DNA from: Elymus sibiricus
Taxonomy: Eukaryota > Streptophyta > Magnoliopsida > Poales > Poaceae
DNA length: 64,000 bases
NCBI GenBank assembly: GCA_039707655.1
Contig: CM077676.1
Location: forward strand, 455,938,379 to 456,002,378
Reading direction: 5' to 3'
The notes beneath the pieces are model-generated. The model saw only the letters and a list, made by a program, of their open reading frames with translations, made no database searches and was not told the DNA's origin. Of this stretch, positions 47,031-58,937 are shown one piece after another (position 1 is the first letter of the stretch; each line of letters begins with the position of its first letter). The translations under genes were made by a program, and so were the position numbers.

Positions 47031-48605
47031 CACCCCGACGGCCGCCGGGATCCGGCGCGAGAGCGCTTCAGAGATGTCAGGTCAGGAGATCTTGCGGAGT
47101 CGTTAACCGGGACGCGTCTATCCCCCCCTCCTCGAGCCGCTCCCGCGAGCGCCCTCGGGGGAAACCCTAGCGCGCCGCCTCTATTCTCCCCCCGTCGGCC
47201 TCTCCCCCCCGCCGCCGCCGCGAGGCGCCGCCGGGCAAAGCTCGGCTGGCGTCGGTGGCGGCGGGGATCTGTTCCCTTCTTCGTGGTTGGCTGCCGGCGC
47301 GGGACGGCGCAGCGCGAGGAGGCGCTGGGCTGGCGCGGGGCCCGGCGGCGGGCGCGCTGGGTGGTGGCGGCTCTGCCTGGCGGCGGTGCAGCGGCGACCT
47401 GGAGTCCTGCCGGCGTGCGGCGGCTGCGGGGTGACGTCTTCTTTCGGCGGTGTCGCACGGGACGGGCCCAGCCAGATCTGGCGGATTTGGCTCCGGCGGC
47501 TCGTCGCGCGGCGGGGGCTGCATGCAGCCTGGGTCACGGGCGTCTTGCTCTGCCGTGGCCGGCGGCTGGTGGAGCAGGAGGCGTGGCGGCAGTGGTGGAT
47601 GGTGCGCGTCCGGGCGGGCGAGTGGTGGCCGCTTGCTTGCTCTGCCTGTGTCGGCGCGGGCTGTGGGCGGCTTGGGCCGCGGGCGGCTGCCCTGCAGTGG
47701 TAGGTGGTGGCGGCGGCGCGGTGGTGGACCGCCGGGTTCTTCTCCTTCTTCTCCGTTTGTCTCGTGACTGGATCTGGAGGCTGGAGGCGAGCTCCGTCGT
47801 ATGGGGCAGGGCTGATGCTCTGGGCATCTTCGACGGCCTGGTGGCGGTGGGGGCAAACCGGAGAGGGAGGCAGGTCCTCCTTCCTGGCCGTCCCGTTGCC
47901 GTAATCTGGAGTAGCCAGATTGGTGGCGGGGTCCGGGTCTCCGGTGGGTGGAGCGGCTGCTGCGGGCGGCCGACGTCCTCTTCCCCTGCCCTGTTCGGAC
48001 CTGCTGGGCCCTGTCCTCACCAAGGAGCTTGCTTTGGGGCTCTCCTTCGGCCCTTCACCGGATGTCGGCGTCCAGGTGTGATGGCGGCGGCGGAGGGGAG
48101 ATCTGGGATGCCGGGGCGGCGGCCCTGGTGGTGAGAGCCGAGGTGCTCGTGGGCGGAGCACGCGGCTTTGGTGCAGACCGGCAACCATGGCCGTGTGGGC
48201 GGCATGGTGGTCGGTGTTCGACGATTGACCGTGGTCTTGGAGGCGGGGAGACGGGCCGGGGTCTAATTCCTGTCTGGCTTGGTCCAGACCGACGGCAGCG
48301 GCGTCTGAGGATGTCGTCACCTTCTTGAAGGCGTCGTCGCGGCTACTCTCCTCCTTCGGATCGCTCCGGGTGAAAACCATGATCCTTTGGATCTAGCGGC
48401 GGCGGCATTCCGGTGCCGTTACCTTCCTGAAGGCGCCGTTTTGGAGTCCATGGCTCATCGGACGCAGCTCCTTCGGCAGCTGTTCTGGCCACCATTGTAT
48501 CTTGCCTTGTGTGCGTGTGTGTGTGGTGGGGTGGAGTTGAGTTGTATCCTTCGGATTGTATGGTTGTTGCTTTATATATAAAGCGGGGCATGAACCTTTT
48601 TCGTT
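47031..48605 (+). mobile_element. 5'-truncated LINE (3' UTR only)
   Basis: Flanked by an 18 bp target duplication CAGATCCACATGTGCGTC (47013-47030 and 48606-48623). The right end reads TTTATATATAAAGCGGGGC...CTTTTTCGTT, the usual 3' end of a group of grass LINEs. The body is GC-rich 3' UTR without RT, so long open frames here are not genes. The first 46 bases (47031-47076) are not LINE: they are an exact inverted copy of flank 46856-46901. Confidence 0.82.
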
Positions 48606-48623
48606 CAGATCCACATGTGCGTC

Positions 48624-48805
48624 TCCCCGGAAGCCAAGAACAGTAAGCGTCTTCTTGCTTCCATTTTCCTCGCGAGCAATCAAGCACGTCCTGCCCAGGC
48701 CATTATTGAGTTTGAAACAAAGCTGCTAGATTCATCCTTTGTGCCAGATTGGTCCTAGAGCAGGGCGTACTCTACTCTCCACCCCACCCCTGCAAAGTTC
48801 TAATA
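48624..48805 (+). other. Sequence between LINE and NLR frame
   Basis: A 47-codon frame (ATG 48615 to TAG 48758) shows no known domain. The first half of the NLR coiled-coil region, which should lie here, is not seen. The NLR frame becomes recognisable at about 48809. Confidence 0.4.
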
Positions 48806-49153
48806 ATGGGGCCAGAGCAGGCGGCAGCCCACAGGGAAGGGGCCACGGCCTGGCTCCAGGCCATCAAGAAGGTGACGTACCAGGCCAATGAAGTCTTCGA
48901 TGAGTTCAAGTACGAGGCGCTTCGTCGCAAGGCCAAAAAGGAGGGACACTACAAGGAGCTTGGCTTCAGTGTGGTAAAGCTCTTCCCCACCCACAACCGC
49001 TTCATATTCCGTAACAGGATGGGAAGAAAGCTCCGCAAGATTGTGCAGGCCATTGAGGTCCTTGTGACTGAAATGAATGCCTTTGGCTTTAAGTATCAAC
49101 AGCAACCACCGCGGGCATACAACCAGTGGCGACAGAAGGATCATGATATCCTT

Positions 49154-49981
49154 ACAACAACAACAACAACAACAAAGCCTTTAGTCCCAAACAAGTTGGG
49201 GTAGGCTAGAGGTGAAACCCATAAGATCTCGCGACCAACTCATGGTTCTGGCACATGGATAGCAAGCTTCCACGCACCCCTGTCCATGGCTAGTTCTTTG
49301 GTGATGCTCCAATCCTTCAGGTCTCTCTTTACGGACTCTTCCCATGTCAAGTTCGGTCTACCCCGGCCTCTTTTGACATTATCAGCACGCTTTAGCCGTC
49401 CGCTATGTACTGGGGCTTCTGGAGGCCTGCGCTGAATATGTCCAAACCATCTCAGACGATGTTGGACAAGCTTCTCTTCAATTGGCGCTACCCCAACTCT
49501 ATCTCGTATATCATCATTCCGGATTCGGTCCTTCCTTGTGTGGCCACACATCCATCTCAACATGCGCATCTCCGCCACACCTAACTGTTGCACATGTCGC
49601 CTTTTAGTCGGCCAACACTCAGCGCCATACAACATTGCGGGTCGAACCGCCATCCTATAGAACTTGCCGTTTAGCTTTTGTGGCACCCTCTTGTCACAGA
49701 GAATGCTAGAAGCTTGGCGCCACTTCATCCATCCGGCTTTAATTCGATGGTTCACATCTTCATCGATATCCCCATCCTTCTGCAACATTGACCCCAAATA
49801 TCGAAAGGTGTCCTTCTGCGGCACCACCTGCCCATCAAGGCTAACATCCTCCTCCTCCTCGTGCCTAGTAGTACCGAAAGCGCACCTCATGTACTCGGTT
49901 TTAGTCCTACTAAGTCTAAAACCTTTCGATTCCAAAGTTTGCCTCCATAACTCCAACTTCCTGTTGACCCCCGTCCGACTC
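49154..49981 (-). mobile_element. 5'-truncated RTE-like LINE inside the NLR gene
   Basis: Flanked by an 18 bp target duplication AAGGATCATGATATCCTT (49136-49153 and 49982-49999). On the minus strand it holds the C-terminal end of a LINE reverse-transcriptase ORF2, open from the 5' junction to 49240 (GVNRKLELWRQTLESKG; FRYLGSML; RLRWFGHIQRRP), then a short 3' end and a (TTG)n tail (49154-49175). Endonuclease and the RT catalytic core were lost by truncation. The uninterrupted frame suggests a fairly recent insertion. Confidence 0.9.
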
Positions 49982-50226
49982 AAGGATCATGATATCCTTG
50001 ATCCAGAGAAAATCACCAGCAGATCGAGAGCCGAAGATAAGAAGAAAATTGTTGATATTCTAGTTGGTCAAGCTAACAATGCAGATCTCACTGTTGTTCC
50101 CATCGTTGGAATGGGGGGTCTGGGAAAGACCACGTTAGCTCAACTTGTTTACAATGACCCTGAAATTCAGAATCATTTCAATGTGCTGCTATGGGTGTGC
50201 GTCTCTAACAACTTTGATAGCTTTGA

Positions 50227-50436
50227 TGTGGATGCTCTGGCTGTCAGTATAATTAAAGCATCTCTCAAGAAGAAGAAGAATGATGGTAAAGAAGTGGATG
50301 CTCTGGCTGACAGTATAGTTAAAGCAGCTCCCAATAATAATAATAAGAAGAAGAAGAAGAAGAATGGTAAAGAAGTGGATGCTTCCAAGAATAAGACTGA
50401 TGGTACAGAAGTGGCTGCTTCCAACCAGGAGAAGAC
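50227..50436 (+). repeat. Lys/Asn-rich duplicated insertion in the NB-ARC coding region
   Basis: Between RNBS-A and kinase-2 the protein has a repeated block: VDALAVSIIKAS then KKKKNDGKEVDALADSIVKA, followed by an Asn/Lys run and a third GKEVDA. At the DNA level there are AAGAAG and AATAAT runs. Related NLRs usually have a single copy here. The frame is kept. Confidence 0.8.
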
Positions 50437-53333
50437 CCCATTGGATATCCTTCAGAATGTAGTGAGCGGGCAAAGGTACCTCCTTGTATTGGATGATATC
50501 TGGACACGGAATGTTGAAAAATGGGAGCAGCTCAAGGCCCACCTTGAACATGGTGGCATGGGTAGTGTGGTCTTGACAACAACTCGTGATAAAGGAGTTG
50601 CGGAAATAATGGGTACTGTTGAAGCTCATAATCTCGGAGCTTTGGCAGGACAGTACATAAAGGAAATTATTGAGACAATGTCATTCAGTTGTTTGAAGAA
50701 GGGAGAGGAAAGGCCCGCCGTGTTGGTGAATATGGTTGATGAGATTGTGGAGCGATGTGCTGGCTCTCCTTTAGCCGCAAGAGCTCTGGGCTCCATACTG
50801 TGTAACAAGACCAGCGAAGATGAATGGAAAGATGTATCAAGCAGAAGCAACATTTTCACCGTGGAGTCTGGAATCTTACCGATACTCAAGCTCAGTTACA
50901 ATGACTTGCCGCCACATATGAAACAATGCTTTGCTTTTTGTGGCATGTTTCCCAAAGGCTACGAGATTGATGTGGATAAGCTGATCCGACTATGGATCGC
51001 ACATGGCTTTATTATCCAGGAAAAGGATGTTCGTCTTGAAACCATTGGCAAAAATATTTTCGATGAGCTGGTCTCAAGGTCATTCTTTCAGGATGTGAAA
51101 CCAGTCCAAGCCACAGCCAGTGAAATTGAACATGAAGGGGCATGTTATTCCAGAACTACATGTAAACTCCATGATCTTATGCATGATGTTGCACTTTCTG
51201 TAATGGACAAGGAATGTATCTTGGCAACTGAGGAACCTGGCAAAATTGATGTTGTTGTTACAACTAAGGAACCAAGACAGAGTGAGTGGCTTCCAGAAAC
51301 TACTCAGCATTTATTTTTGTCATGCAAGGAACCAGGAAAAAAATTGAATGGCTCTCTGGGGAACAGCTCTCCAGCTATCCAAACACTTCTGTGTGATAGT
51401 CATATGGAAAATTCATCATTGCAGCATCTATCAAAATACATCTCTTTGCGAGCATTAAAGCTCCCTTTGCGGGGTTCATTTCCGCTGAAACCAAAGCATC
51501 TACATCACTTGAGGTACCTAGATCTCTCAAGAAGTCATATGAAAGCACTTCCTGAAGATATAAGCATTTTGTACAACCTGCAAACACTGAACCTCTCTGG
51601 CTGTGAATCTCTTCGTGGACTTCCAAGAGAAATGAAGTATATGACTGCCCTCCGTCACCTTTACACTCATGGTTGTGCAAGCCTGGAGAGCATGCCTAGA
51701 GGCCTTGCAGAACTAACAGCCCTACAGACACTTACATGTTTTGTAGCAGGCAGTGACTCTAATTGCAGCAATGTTGGTCAGCTCGGGAGCTTGAACCTTG
51801 GTGGTCAACTAGAGCTATGTCATCTAGAGAACGTGACAGAAAAAGATGCAAAAGATGCAAACCTCGTGAAGAAGAAGGAACTAAGAGAACTGACATTAAA
51901 ATGGGCCGTTGGATCGGAAAATGTTGTTGATGAATATAGCAGTCGGGATGATGCAAGACTGCTTGAGGAACTTAAACCTCATGATGGGTTGCATGCTATA
52001 AGGATACACTCCTATCGGGCCACCACCTTTTCAACATGGATGGCTATGTTGCAAAACATTGTTGAGATCCATCTATTCCATTGTAACAAACTGCAATGGT
52101 TGTTCAGCCGTGACCGTGATACATCCTTGGCATTTCCAAACCTGAAGGAGCTTACGTTGGAAGGTCTTGCCTGTTTGGAGAGATGGTGGGAGATAGATAA
52201 TGATGGGATGCAAGGAGAAGAGATAATGTTTCCTCTGCTTGAGAAGCTGCGCATTAGCCACTGTGCAAAGCTGACAGCATTGCCAGGACAACCGACCTTC
52301 CCTAACCTCCAGGACGTTTGTATTAAGAACTGTCCACAGTTGACAACTACAGCTAAATCACGAAAGCTCAGTGTATTAAAAATGAAAGGACGAGAGGCAG
52401 AGATGTTCCTGTGGGTAGCTAGACATATGGCTTCATTGACCTATCTGAAACTGCAGAGCCTTGAAGAAAGTAGAGAAATAACCACGTCAGCGGCTGAGCG
52501 TAGTTTTAGTGAAGTGGTGGACGGCAATGGAAAATGGAATGGTCATGATTTTCCTCTGACAGTTTTGGTGTTAAAGGACCTAAAGTCGGGTGTAACAGAG
52601 TTGTGTGCATGTTCTGTAAACCTTCAAGAATTGTCAATTTGGAGGTGCCATGTGCTTGTCCACTGGCCAGAGAAAGAGTTCCAAGGATTGGTATCCTTGA
52701 GGAAACTTATGATTCATGAGTGCAATAATCTGATTGGATATGCACAAGCTCCTGCCAAGCCATCAACTTTGTCAGAAAATAGACAGCTCCTACCACGTTT
52801 AAAGTATCTGAGTATAGAATGTTACTCCAGCTTGATTGATGTCTTCAACGTCCCTGACTCTCTGAGGAGCATGGAAATTACTGGCTGCTGTAACCTTAAG
52901 TCCATATACGGCAGGCGGCTGCATCAGGGACAGTCAGCACTGTCAATCCATCAAGGATCATCTTGTGTACTGGATGTGTTATCATCGTCATCACCCGGAG
53001 CTAGGGTGGAGCATTTAGAAAAATTGAAATTATCGTCCTGTGAGGCCTTAACAGGGGTCCTCCATCTTCCCGGGTCCATCAAGGATCTACATTTGCATGG
53101 CTGTGGTGGGTTGACATCTCTGGAATCACGCTTGGAAGAGCTCCCATTGTTGGAGTGCCTCCTACTTTTGAGATGCAATACCCTGTCATCTCTACCGGAT
53201 GGGCCGCAAGCATATTCATCTCTCCGATATCTTGGGATTAGAAAATGCCATGGTCTGAAGACGCTCCCTGCAAGCTTGCATCAACGGCTGGGCAGCCTCC
53301 AGGAGGAAGACATAGATGCCCATTATTATGGAA

Positions 53334-53522
53334 GTAAGCACGCAACAACTACTTTCTCTGTTACTTAATAGTGACTATTGAACGTGTGGTTAGATAATGA
53401 TAATAGCATCACCAGTAGCACGATAGAAAATTGGAGCAAATTAAATATTCCTTTATCCAAATTCGTAATTTCTTTAATGATGTTCCTCTAAGTTTAAGTT
53501 TTTACATTGTTAATCCATGCAG
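53334..53522 (+). other. NLR terminal intron
   Basis: GT at 53334, AG at 53521-53522, 189 bp. Splicing completes an Arg codon and gives a 16-residue C-terminus that fits other grass NLRs of this group. Without splicing the frame would run to a TAA at 53366-53368. Confidence 0.75.
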
Positions 53523-53572
53523 GGCCTATGCTGCTGAAGCTGGAGACATGGAAATATGTCTGCAAAGGTTGA

Positions 53573-54801
53573 TCTACTATTTCCAAAGATTTGGAAGGTA
53601 TGCTGTCTGTCAATGTTGGTGATATGGTACCCTTGAGAATTATTTTGCGGGGAAAAAAAAATACATGCCCCATCACTATATATTTGGCTTTCTTCTGGTG
53701 CTGATCGTGTAAGGCTTCTTTACAGAATTCTTCCAGTACATACAGATGGATGGGGAAGAGAGATCACTTGGAGTAGAAAGAACTATTGTCTTGCAAGACC
53801 CACCACGATCAGTGATTATTGTTGCCGAGATCATACGCCCACAGGAATGTTGCTGCCATGCTGAGTTGCAAGATCAGTAATCAGAATGATTTTTTGGCTG
53901 CAAAAAAAAAAAAAAAGATCAGTAATCATAAAGTGCTTTGAACACTACTGTTTTATACCCAGAAAGCGATCGTGTTTGAATAATTAGTACTACTTGCTGT
54001 TGCCACTTGTGTTTACCTATGGGCTGTCATTGTATTTCTTTTGGACTGGCACCACGGCATTCTCTTCCCTGGCACGGTCAGTTTTTCTTTGTCAAGATTT
54101 TCTTGCAGCATTTTCTTTGGGTGCTATACCCAGAAGGGTATCTCAATTTTTGGTATGTTTGTTTGTCTGTCTCTGTGTGTGTTCTTTTCTAGGATGCCCA
54201 TCTGTTGTCAGTTATCTGTATGACTGTATGTATAAGAACACCAACTATTTTGACGTGTACATGCATGCACTGTTATTTCCTGACCATCATATACATCTGA
54301 AGCTGTTGATTGAACCCAAACTTCCACTCATTACGTGCTTCGAATCAGTCCGAAACAAGTTGTTTCATGTTGGCGTTCTCCCAAGGTGTTGATCAATGAA
54401 TGAATACTACTTGTTGTTTTGTGATTCTGTGTACATGTAAATGGCAACCTGCAGCTCATGGTCTTTGCTGTTAACCTGTACTTTGTATTCTGAATCTGAA
54501 TTGTTAAATTTGTACTTATTCTGCAGTACATGGAGTAGTGTGTAATCTGACGAGACATCGCCGCACCAGCACCGACTGAAAACCGATTACTGTGCTCTAA
54601 AAATCATTTGGACTGTTCTGTGTTGTACCAGTAACCCTTGCAAATTATAATGTATGATTTGTGCCACTGTATCTTCAAAATGGAGAGGAATTTCTTTCCT
54701 TTCGCCAGAAAAGCCGCCACTTAATTTTCTACACTTGCTACATACTGTAATAGATAGTGTGTGGTCATTTTTATGTCCTACTTTTTTTTTGTTGGCGAGA
54801 A
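53573..54801 (+). other. NLR 3' region
   Basis: Probably 3' UTR and downstream flank. A possible further intron (GT 53598 to AG 53725) would lie in the UTR. Short frames around 54000-54390 have no recognised domain. A-runs at 53901-53914 and T-runs at 54782-54790 are present. Confidence 0.4.
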
Positions 54802-56657
54802 TTTTTTTTTTCGAAATGGCAGTTATCCTGCATTCATTAAGAAGAAAAAAGTTGCTCAGTTAATTGGGGAAAACCGAGCGAAAACCAGATTGCCCAGTTC
54901 ATTATGGAGAACCGGGCGAAAACCATCACAACCGCTGAGCGGCACACGTAGAATACCCCACACACACCACTCCAAAGAGGGTCTTGCCGAGACAGCACGC
55001 AGGCGTCATCGTCATCACTCCTCCCCTAGAGGCATCATCGCTATCCCTAAACTCTGAGCAAACGACTCCGACTTCGCCGTAGGCGATCGTCGACTCAACC
55101 CACACTAAAGAGGCCGTGTGAAGATGCATGAAGGTCCGCGCCAGACCCAGCCACCGGCGACCAGACAACGCAGCTTCGACTCTGACGGAGAACCACGAAG
55201 GAGAACTAGGCACGGCTGGCGCCGCAGAAGATCATCGAACGAACCACCTGCTGCCTATCATCGTATACCACCGGGGCCCCGCCACCGCAGCTTCGACTTC
55301 ACAGCAACAAACCAGCCGAGGCGATCCTGCGGACACGCCGAAGAAGAGCCGACTACCGCAACCATAGCCACGTCTCCGCCACTGTTCGCCCCATCATCGT
55401 TGCCACAGAAGCCTGGACGCCAACACCGCCGTCTTCCACAGGTCTCGCTCGCCAACATCCAGCTCCAAAGACGAAGCCCCCAAGAGGGAATACGACACCA
55501 AGGCGCCGTCATCGTCCGATCAATCAAGATCAAGAGTTTCCCCCGGAGCTGCAGCGATCCGCGCAGGAGGGGTGCAGCAGCAAAACAGCGATGCCTCCAA
55601 GAAGATAAGAGACGGCCACGGCCGTCGCCATCGCTGGTCACGGCCACAACCGAGACAGGGTTTTCACCCGAGCTCCTGAGACCACCTCATCCGCACATCA
55701 TCTCACAACGGCAACCACCTAGCACCACCACCGAGCCAGCTCGCAGTCGAAGAAGCCCATCGTCGGAGCAACCAACCGCACCTTGCGGAGGCCGCCGACC
55801 AACAGTAGCCGCTAGATCCGCCAACCGCCGACCGAGAGCCGGGCCACCGGACGCAGCACGAACCGCCAGTCCTAGCCGAGCACCATGCCGACAAGACCAG
55901 AGAAATGCTGCCCGAGGCCACGAACCACCTCGGTTCCCAGCCGTGACCAAGCTTTCACGCGCACGCGCACCACGCGCGCCCGCCGGAGGACGCAGAAGAT
56001 CCAGCCGCTGCAAGCGCACTCCTGCTCCAGCACTACGAGCTCCTCCACCTCAGGCTGCCGCGCTGACCGAGCAACAACAACCCCCCTCGCGCCGCCTCGC
56101 GACCTCACGGCAGCACCTCCTCGCCGCCGGACCCCCGAAACCGCTGCCCTAGCGCCGTACAGGCCGCCGGAGCCCCACCACCGAGCACCACCACGCAACC
56201 ACTCGCCGCGAAGTGCACACCAGGAGCATGCCAGGAAGCCCAGGACTAGACCCACGCGTGAGGCGCCGAATCCGCCCAACACAGAGCGCTGGAACCTCCA
56301 CCTCACGGCGAGCAGTCCCCACTGCACCACCACCCGTCTCGCTGCACCGCAGCCCGCTTCTCGCCGCACCCCTCCGTCCGGCGCGAGCGCCGCCAGCAGA
56401 TCCGCCTCCCGAAACGGATCGGGATCCAGATCCGCCCGGAAGGAGCTCACGCGCACCAGCGCGCCCTCGCGCCGCCGTCAGGCGCCCACACGACCGCGCC
56501 GCCCGACGCGCGCGCACCCTCGCGTTCCGAGCCTCCGCGCTGCCCCTGGGCCGCTGCGTCGCCCCGCGCTCCTGCTCGGCTTGAGCCGCCCGCGCCGGAC
56601 CCGCGCCTTACAGATAGAGAAGGCCCCGCCGCCGCCTTCGCCGCCAGGCCTTTGCTG
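54802..56657 (-). mobile_element. LINE 3' region, minus strand
   Basis: The minus strand ends in a 10-base poly(A) (T-run 54802-54811) preceded by CTTAATGAATGCAGGATAAC...TTTCG, a typical Triticeae LINE 3' end. The GC-rich 1.8 kb to the right is 3' UTR-like with no RT. The right (5') limit is an estimate from the fall in GC content near 56657; no target duplication was found. The long open frames here, on both strands, are Arg/Pro-rich and not called as genes. Confidence 0.65.
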
Positions 56658-57036
56658 AAATCCAGTTGAGTTGTATCCGTAAAACGATCATAATTTGGTC
56701 ATACGAACTCCGTTTGAGCTCCACAACCTGCCAAAACGACCGCAATGAAAAGTTGTATCCCTCAGTGACCGACCTCGTCGGCTTCGGCAAAATTTTGGTG
56801 GCCAAAAACGGCATGCAAAATTGTGTTTCGGATGATTTAATCGTTGGCGTGTACTCTCCTAGCGTCTTCCACCCTTCCATGAGCGCACCCACGACCACAT
56901 ATTGGGACAATAACGTACTGAACAATGCGACATGATTCCATTTGCGTGCCAAAAAGCCTACAGGTCAGTCTGGATAGAAGGAGGAGGTTCTTCGGCGCAC
57001 CAAAACCCCAAAAAATGAAGTTTTACATGCTCTGTC
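56658..57036. other. Unclassified sequence before element G
   Basis: No gene or repeat family recognised. The plus frame 56666-56935 has no domain. Confidence 0.35.
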
Positions 57037-57495
57037 TGTTGGGGAACGTTGCATGGGAAACAAAAATTTTCCTACGCACACACTAGATCTATCCATGGTG
57101 ATGAGCATCTACGAGAGGGAGAGTGAATCTACATACCCTTGTAGATCGCTAAGCGGAAGCGTTTAAGAAACGCGGTTGATGTAGTCGAACGTCTCCGCGA
57201 TCCAAATCGCAAGTCGTCCCTCGATCCGATCACGAACTAGCGCCGAACGGACGGCACCTCCGCGTTCAACACACGTACGGCTTGATGACGCCTTCACCTC
57301 CTCGATCCAGCGAGCGATGATGAAGTAGTGGTTGAGTTCCAGCAGCACGACGGCGTGGTGATGGTGGTGAGGAACAATCTCTGCAGGGCTTCGCCAAGCG
57401 CTACGGAGATTATGACGGAGGAACTAGAGGGTTAGGGTTGCCGCACACGGCTTGGGGAAATCTTGATGTGTCTCGTGTGCTAGCCCTGCCCCTCT

Positions 57496-57502
57496 ATTTA
57501 TA
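57496..57502 (-). promoter_or_regulatory. TATA box in G LTR
   Basis: Minus strand TATAAATAGAG, similar to the TATAAATAGAGG of F's LTR. Confidence 0.6.
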
Positions 57503-57631
57503 TGTTGAGCCTTGGGGTCTAAACTTGGAGTAAAAGCCTCCTCCAGGCCGGTTTTGCCCGCACAAGGTCGGTTTGGCCCGCAGGAAAAGAGTCCAACTCG
57601 GATCCCTGCCGAACCGTGCACAGCCGCGCAC

Positions 57632-57744
57632 AAGCGGTAGTACTGCTCACAAGCGGTAGTACCGCTTGGGCGGTAGTACCGCTTCACACAAGCGGTAGTA
57701 CCGCTCGGGCGGTAGTACCGCTTCACCAAGCGGTAGTACCGCTT
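57632..57744. repeat. Palindrome array in G LTR
   Basis: Six head-to-tail copies of AAGCGGTAGTACCGCTT or close variants. Each copy is itself an odd-length palindrome. It lies downstream of the minus-strand TATA side and so falls in or upstream of the transcribed leader. Confidence 0.8.
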
Positions 57745-58887
57745 ACGCGGCAGCAAAACTACTTTTGCACTTTCCAATACCTCGTGGGCTTTTATCCCTT
57801 GGCCCATATAAAGTGTTCTCGCACCCGAACACTTCGGTAAACATCCGGAACCCCTTCCGGTGAATTCCGGAACCCTTCCGGAGATCAAAACACTATTATC
57901 ACATATATCAATCTTTACCTCCGGACTATTCCGGAGATCCTCGTCATGTCCGGGATCTTATCCGGGACTCCGAACAACCTTCGGTCACCAACATAATAAC
58001 TCAACTATACTAATCGTCACCAAACGTTAAGTGTGTAGACCCTGCGGGTTCGAGAACTATGTAGACATGACCGAGACACCTCTACGATCAATAACCAATA
58101 GCGGGACCTGGATGCCCATATTGGCTCCTACATATTCTACGAAGATCTTTATCGGTCGAACCTCTATGTCAAGGATTCAGTTAATCCCGTATGCTGTTCC
58201 CTTTGTTCTTCGGTATGTTACTTGCCCGAGATTCGATCGTCGGTATCTCTATACCTAGTTCAATCTCGTTACCGGCAAGTCTCTTTACTCGTTCCGTAAT
58301 ACAAGATCTCGTGGCTAACACTTTAGTCACATTGCTTGCAAGGCTCATTGTGATGTTGTATTACCGAGTGGGCCCTGAGATACCTCTCCGTCATACGGAG
58401 TAACAAATCCCAGTCTTGATCCATGCCAACCCAACAGACACCCTCGGAGATACCTGTAGAGCACCTTTATAGTCACCCAGTTACGTTGCGACGTTTGATA
58501 CACACAAGGTACTCCTCCGATGTCAGGGAGTTGCATGATCTCATGGTCATACGAACAGATACTTGACATGCAGAAAACAATAGCAATAAACTGACACGAT
58601 CAAATGCTACGTTCTTAGTTTGGGTCTTGTCCATCACATCATTCTCCTAATGATGTGATCCCGTTATCAAATGACATCTCATGTCAATGGCTAGGAAACC
58701 TTAACCATCTTTGATCAACGAGCTAGTCAACTAGAGGCTTACTAGGGACACAGTGTTGTCTATGTACCCACACATGTATTTGAGTTTCCAATCAATACAA
58801 TTATAGCATGGATAATAAACGATTATCATGAACAAGGAAATATAATAATAACCAATTTATTATTGCCTCTAGGGCATATTTCCAACA

Positions 58888-58902
58888 GTCTCCCACTTGC
58901 AC
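58888..58902 (-). other. Polypurine tract of G
   Basis: Minus strand GTGCAAGTGGGAGAC directly before the 3' LTR. Confidence 0.75.
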
Positions 58903-58937
58903 TAGAGTCAATAATCTAGTTCACATCACTATGTGAT

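Larger units (their letters stand above)
48806..53572 (+). pseudogene. CNL-type NLR disease-resistance gene, 5'-truncated and LINE-interrupted
   Basis: NLR immune receptors detect pathogen effectors in the cell. Order: partial Rx-type coiled coil (48809-49135; [23 protein letters not shown]), LINE insertion, NB-ARC, LRR. NB-ARC motifs: P-loop GMGGLGKTT (about 50108-50134), RNBS-A LLWVCVS, kinase-2 YLLVLDDIW (about 50477-50503), RNBS-B VVLTTTRD, a GSPLA variant of GLPL, RNBS-D CFAFCGMFP, MHD at 51182-51190. Leucine-rich repeats run from about 51400 to 53300. A 189 bp intron precedes the last exon (53523-53572), which ends KLETWKYVCKG. Related grass RGA-type NLRs have about 55 more N-terminal residues, absent here. 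An in-frame stop lies in the LINE (49202-49204). NB-ARC to LRR is open and looks well kept. Probably a disrupted gene, but splicing could still rescue part of it. Confidence 0.85.
57037..58887 (-). repeat. 3' LTR of G (1851 bp)
   Basis: Starts TGTTGGAAATATGCCC on the minus strand at 58887 and ends CCCCAACA at 57037. TATA box on the minus strand at 57496-57502. It contains the palindrome array at 57632-57744. Confidence 0.93.

Noticed and set aside
47022..48134. 370-codon frame and overlapping antisense frames
   Set aside because: They lie in GC-rich LINE 3' UTR; Arg/Gly/Ala-rich in every frame, no domain.
49664..49981. N-terminal extension of the NLR frame
   Set aside because: These codons are the antisense strand of the inserted LINE and not NLR sequence.
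55118..56152. 344-codon Arg/Pro-rich frame
   Set aside because: Antisense to a LINE 3' region and compositionally biased; no recognised motif.
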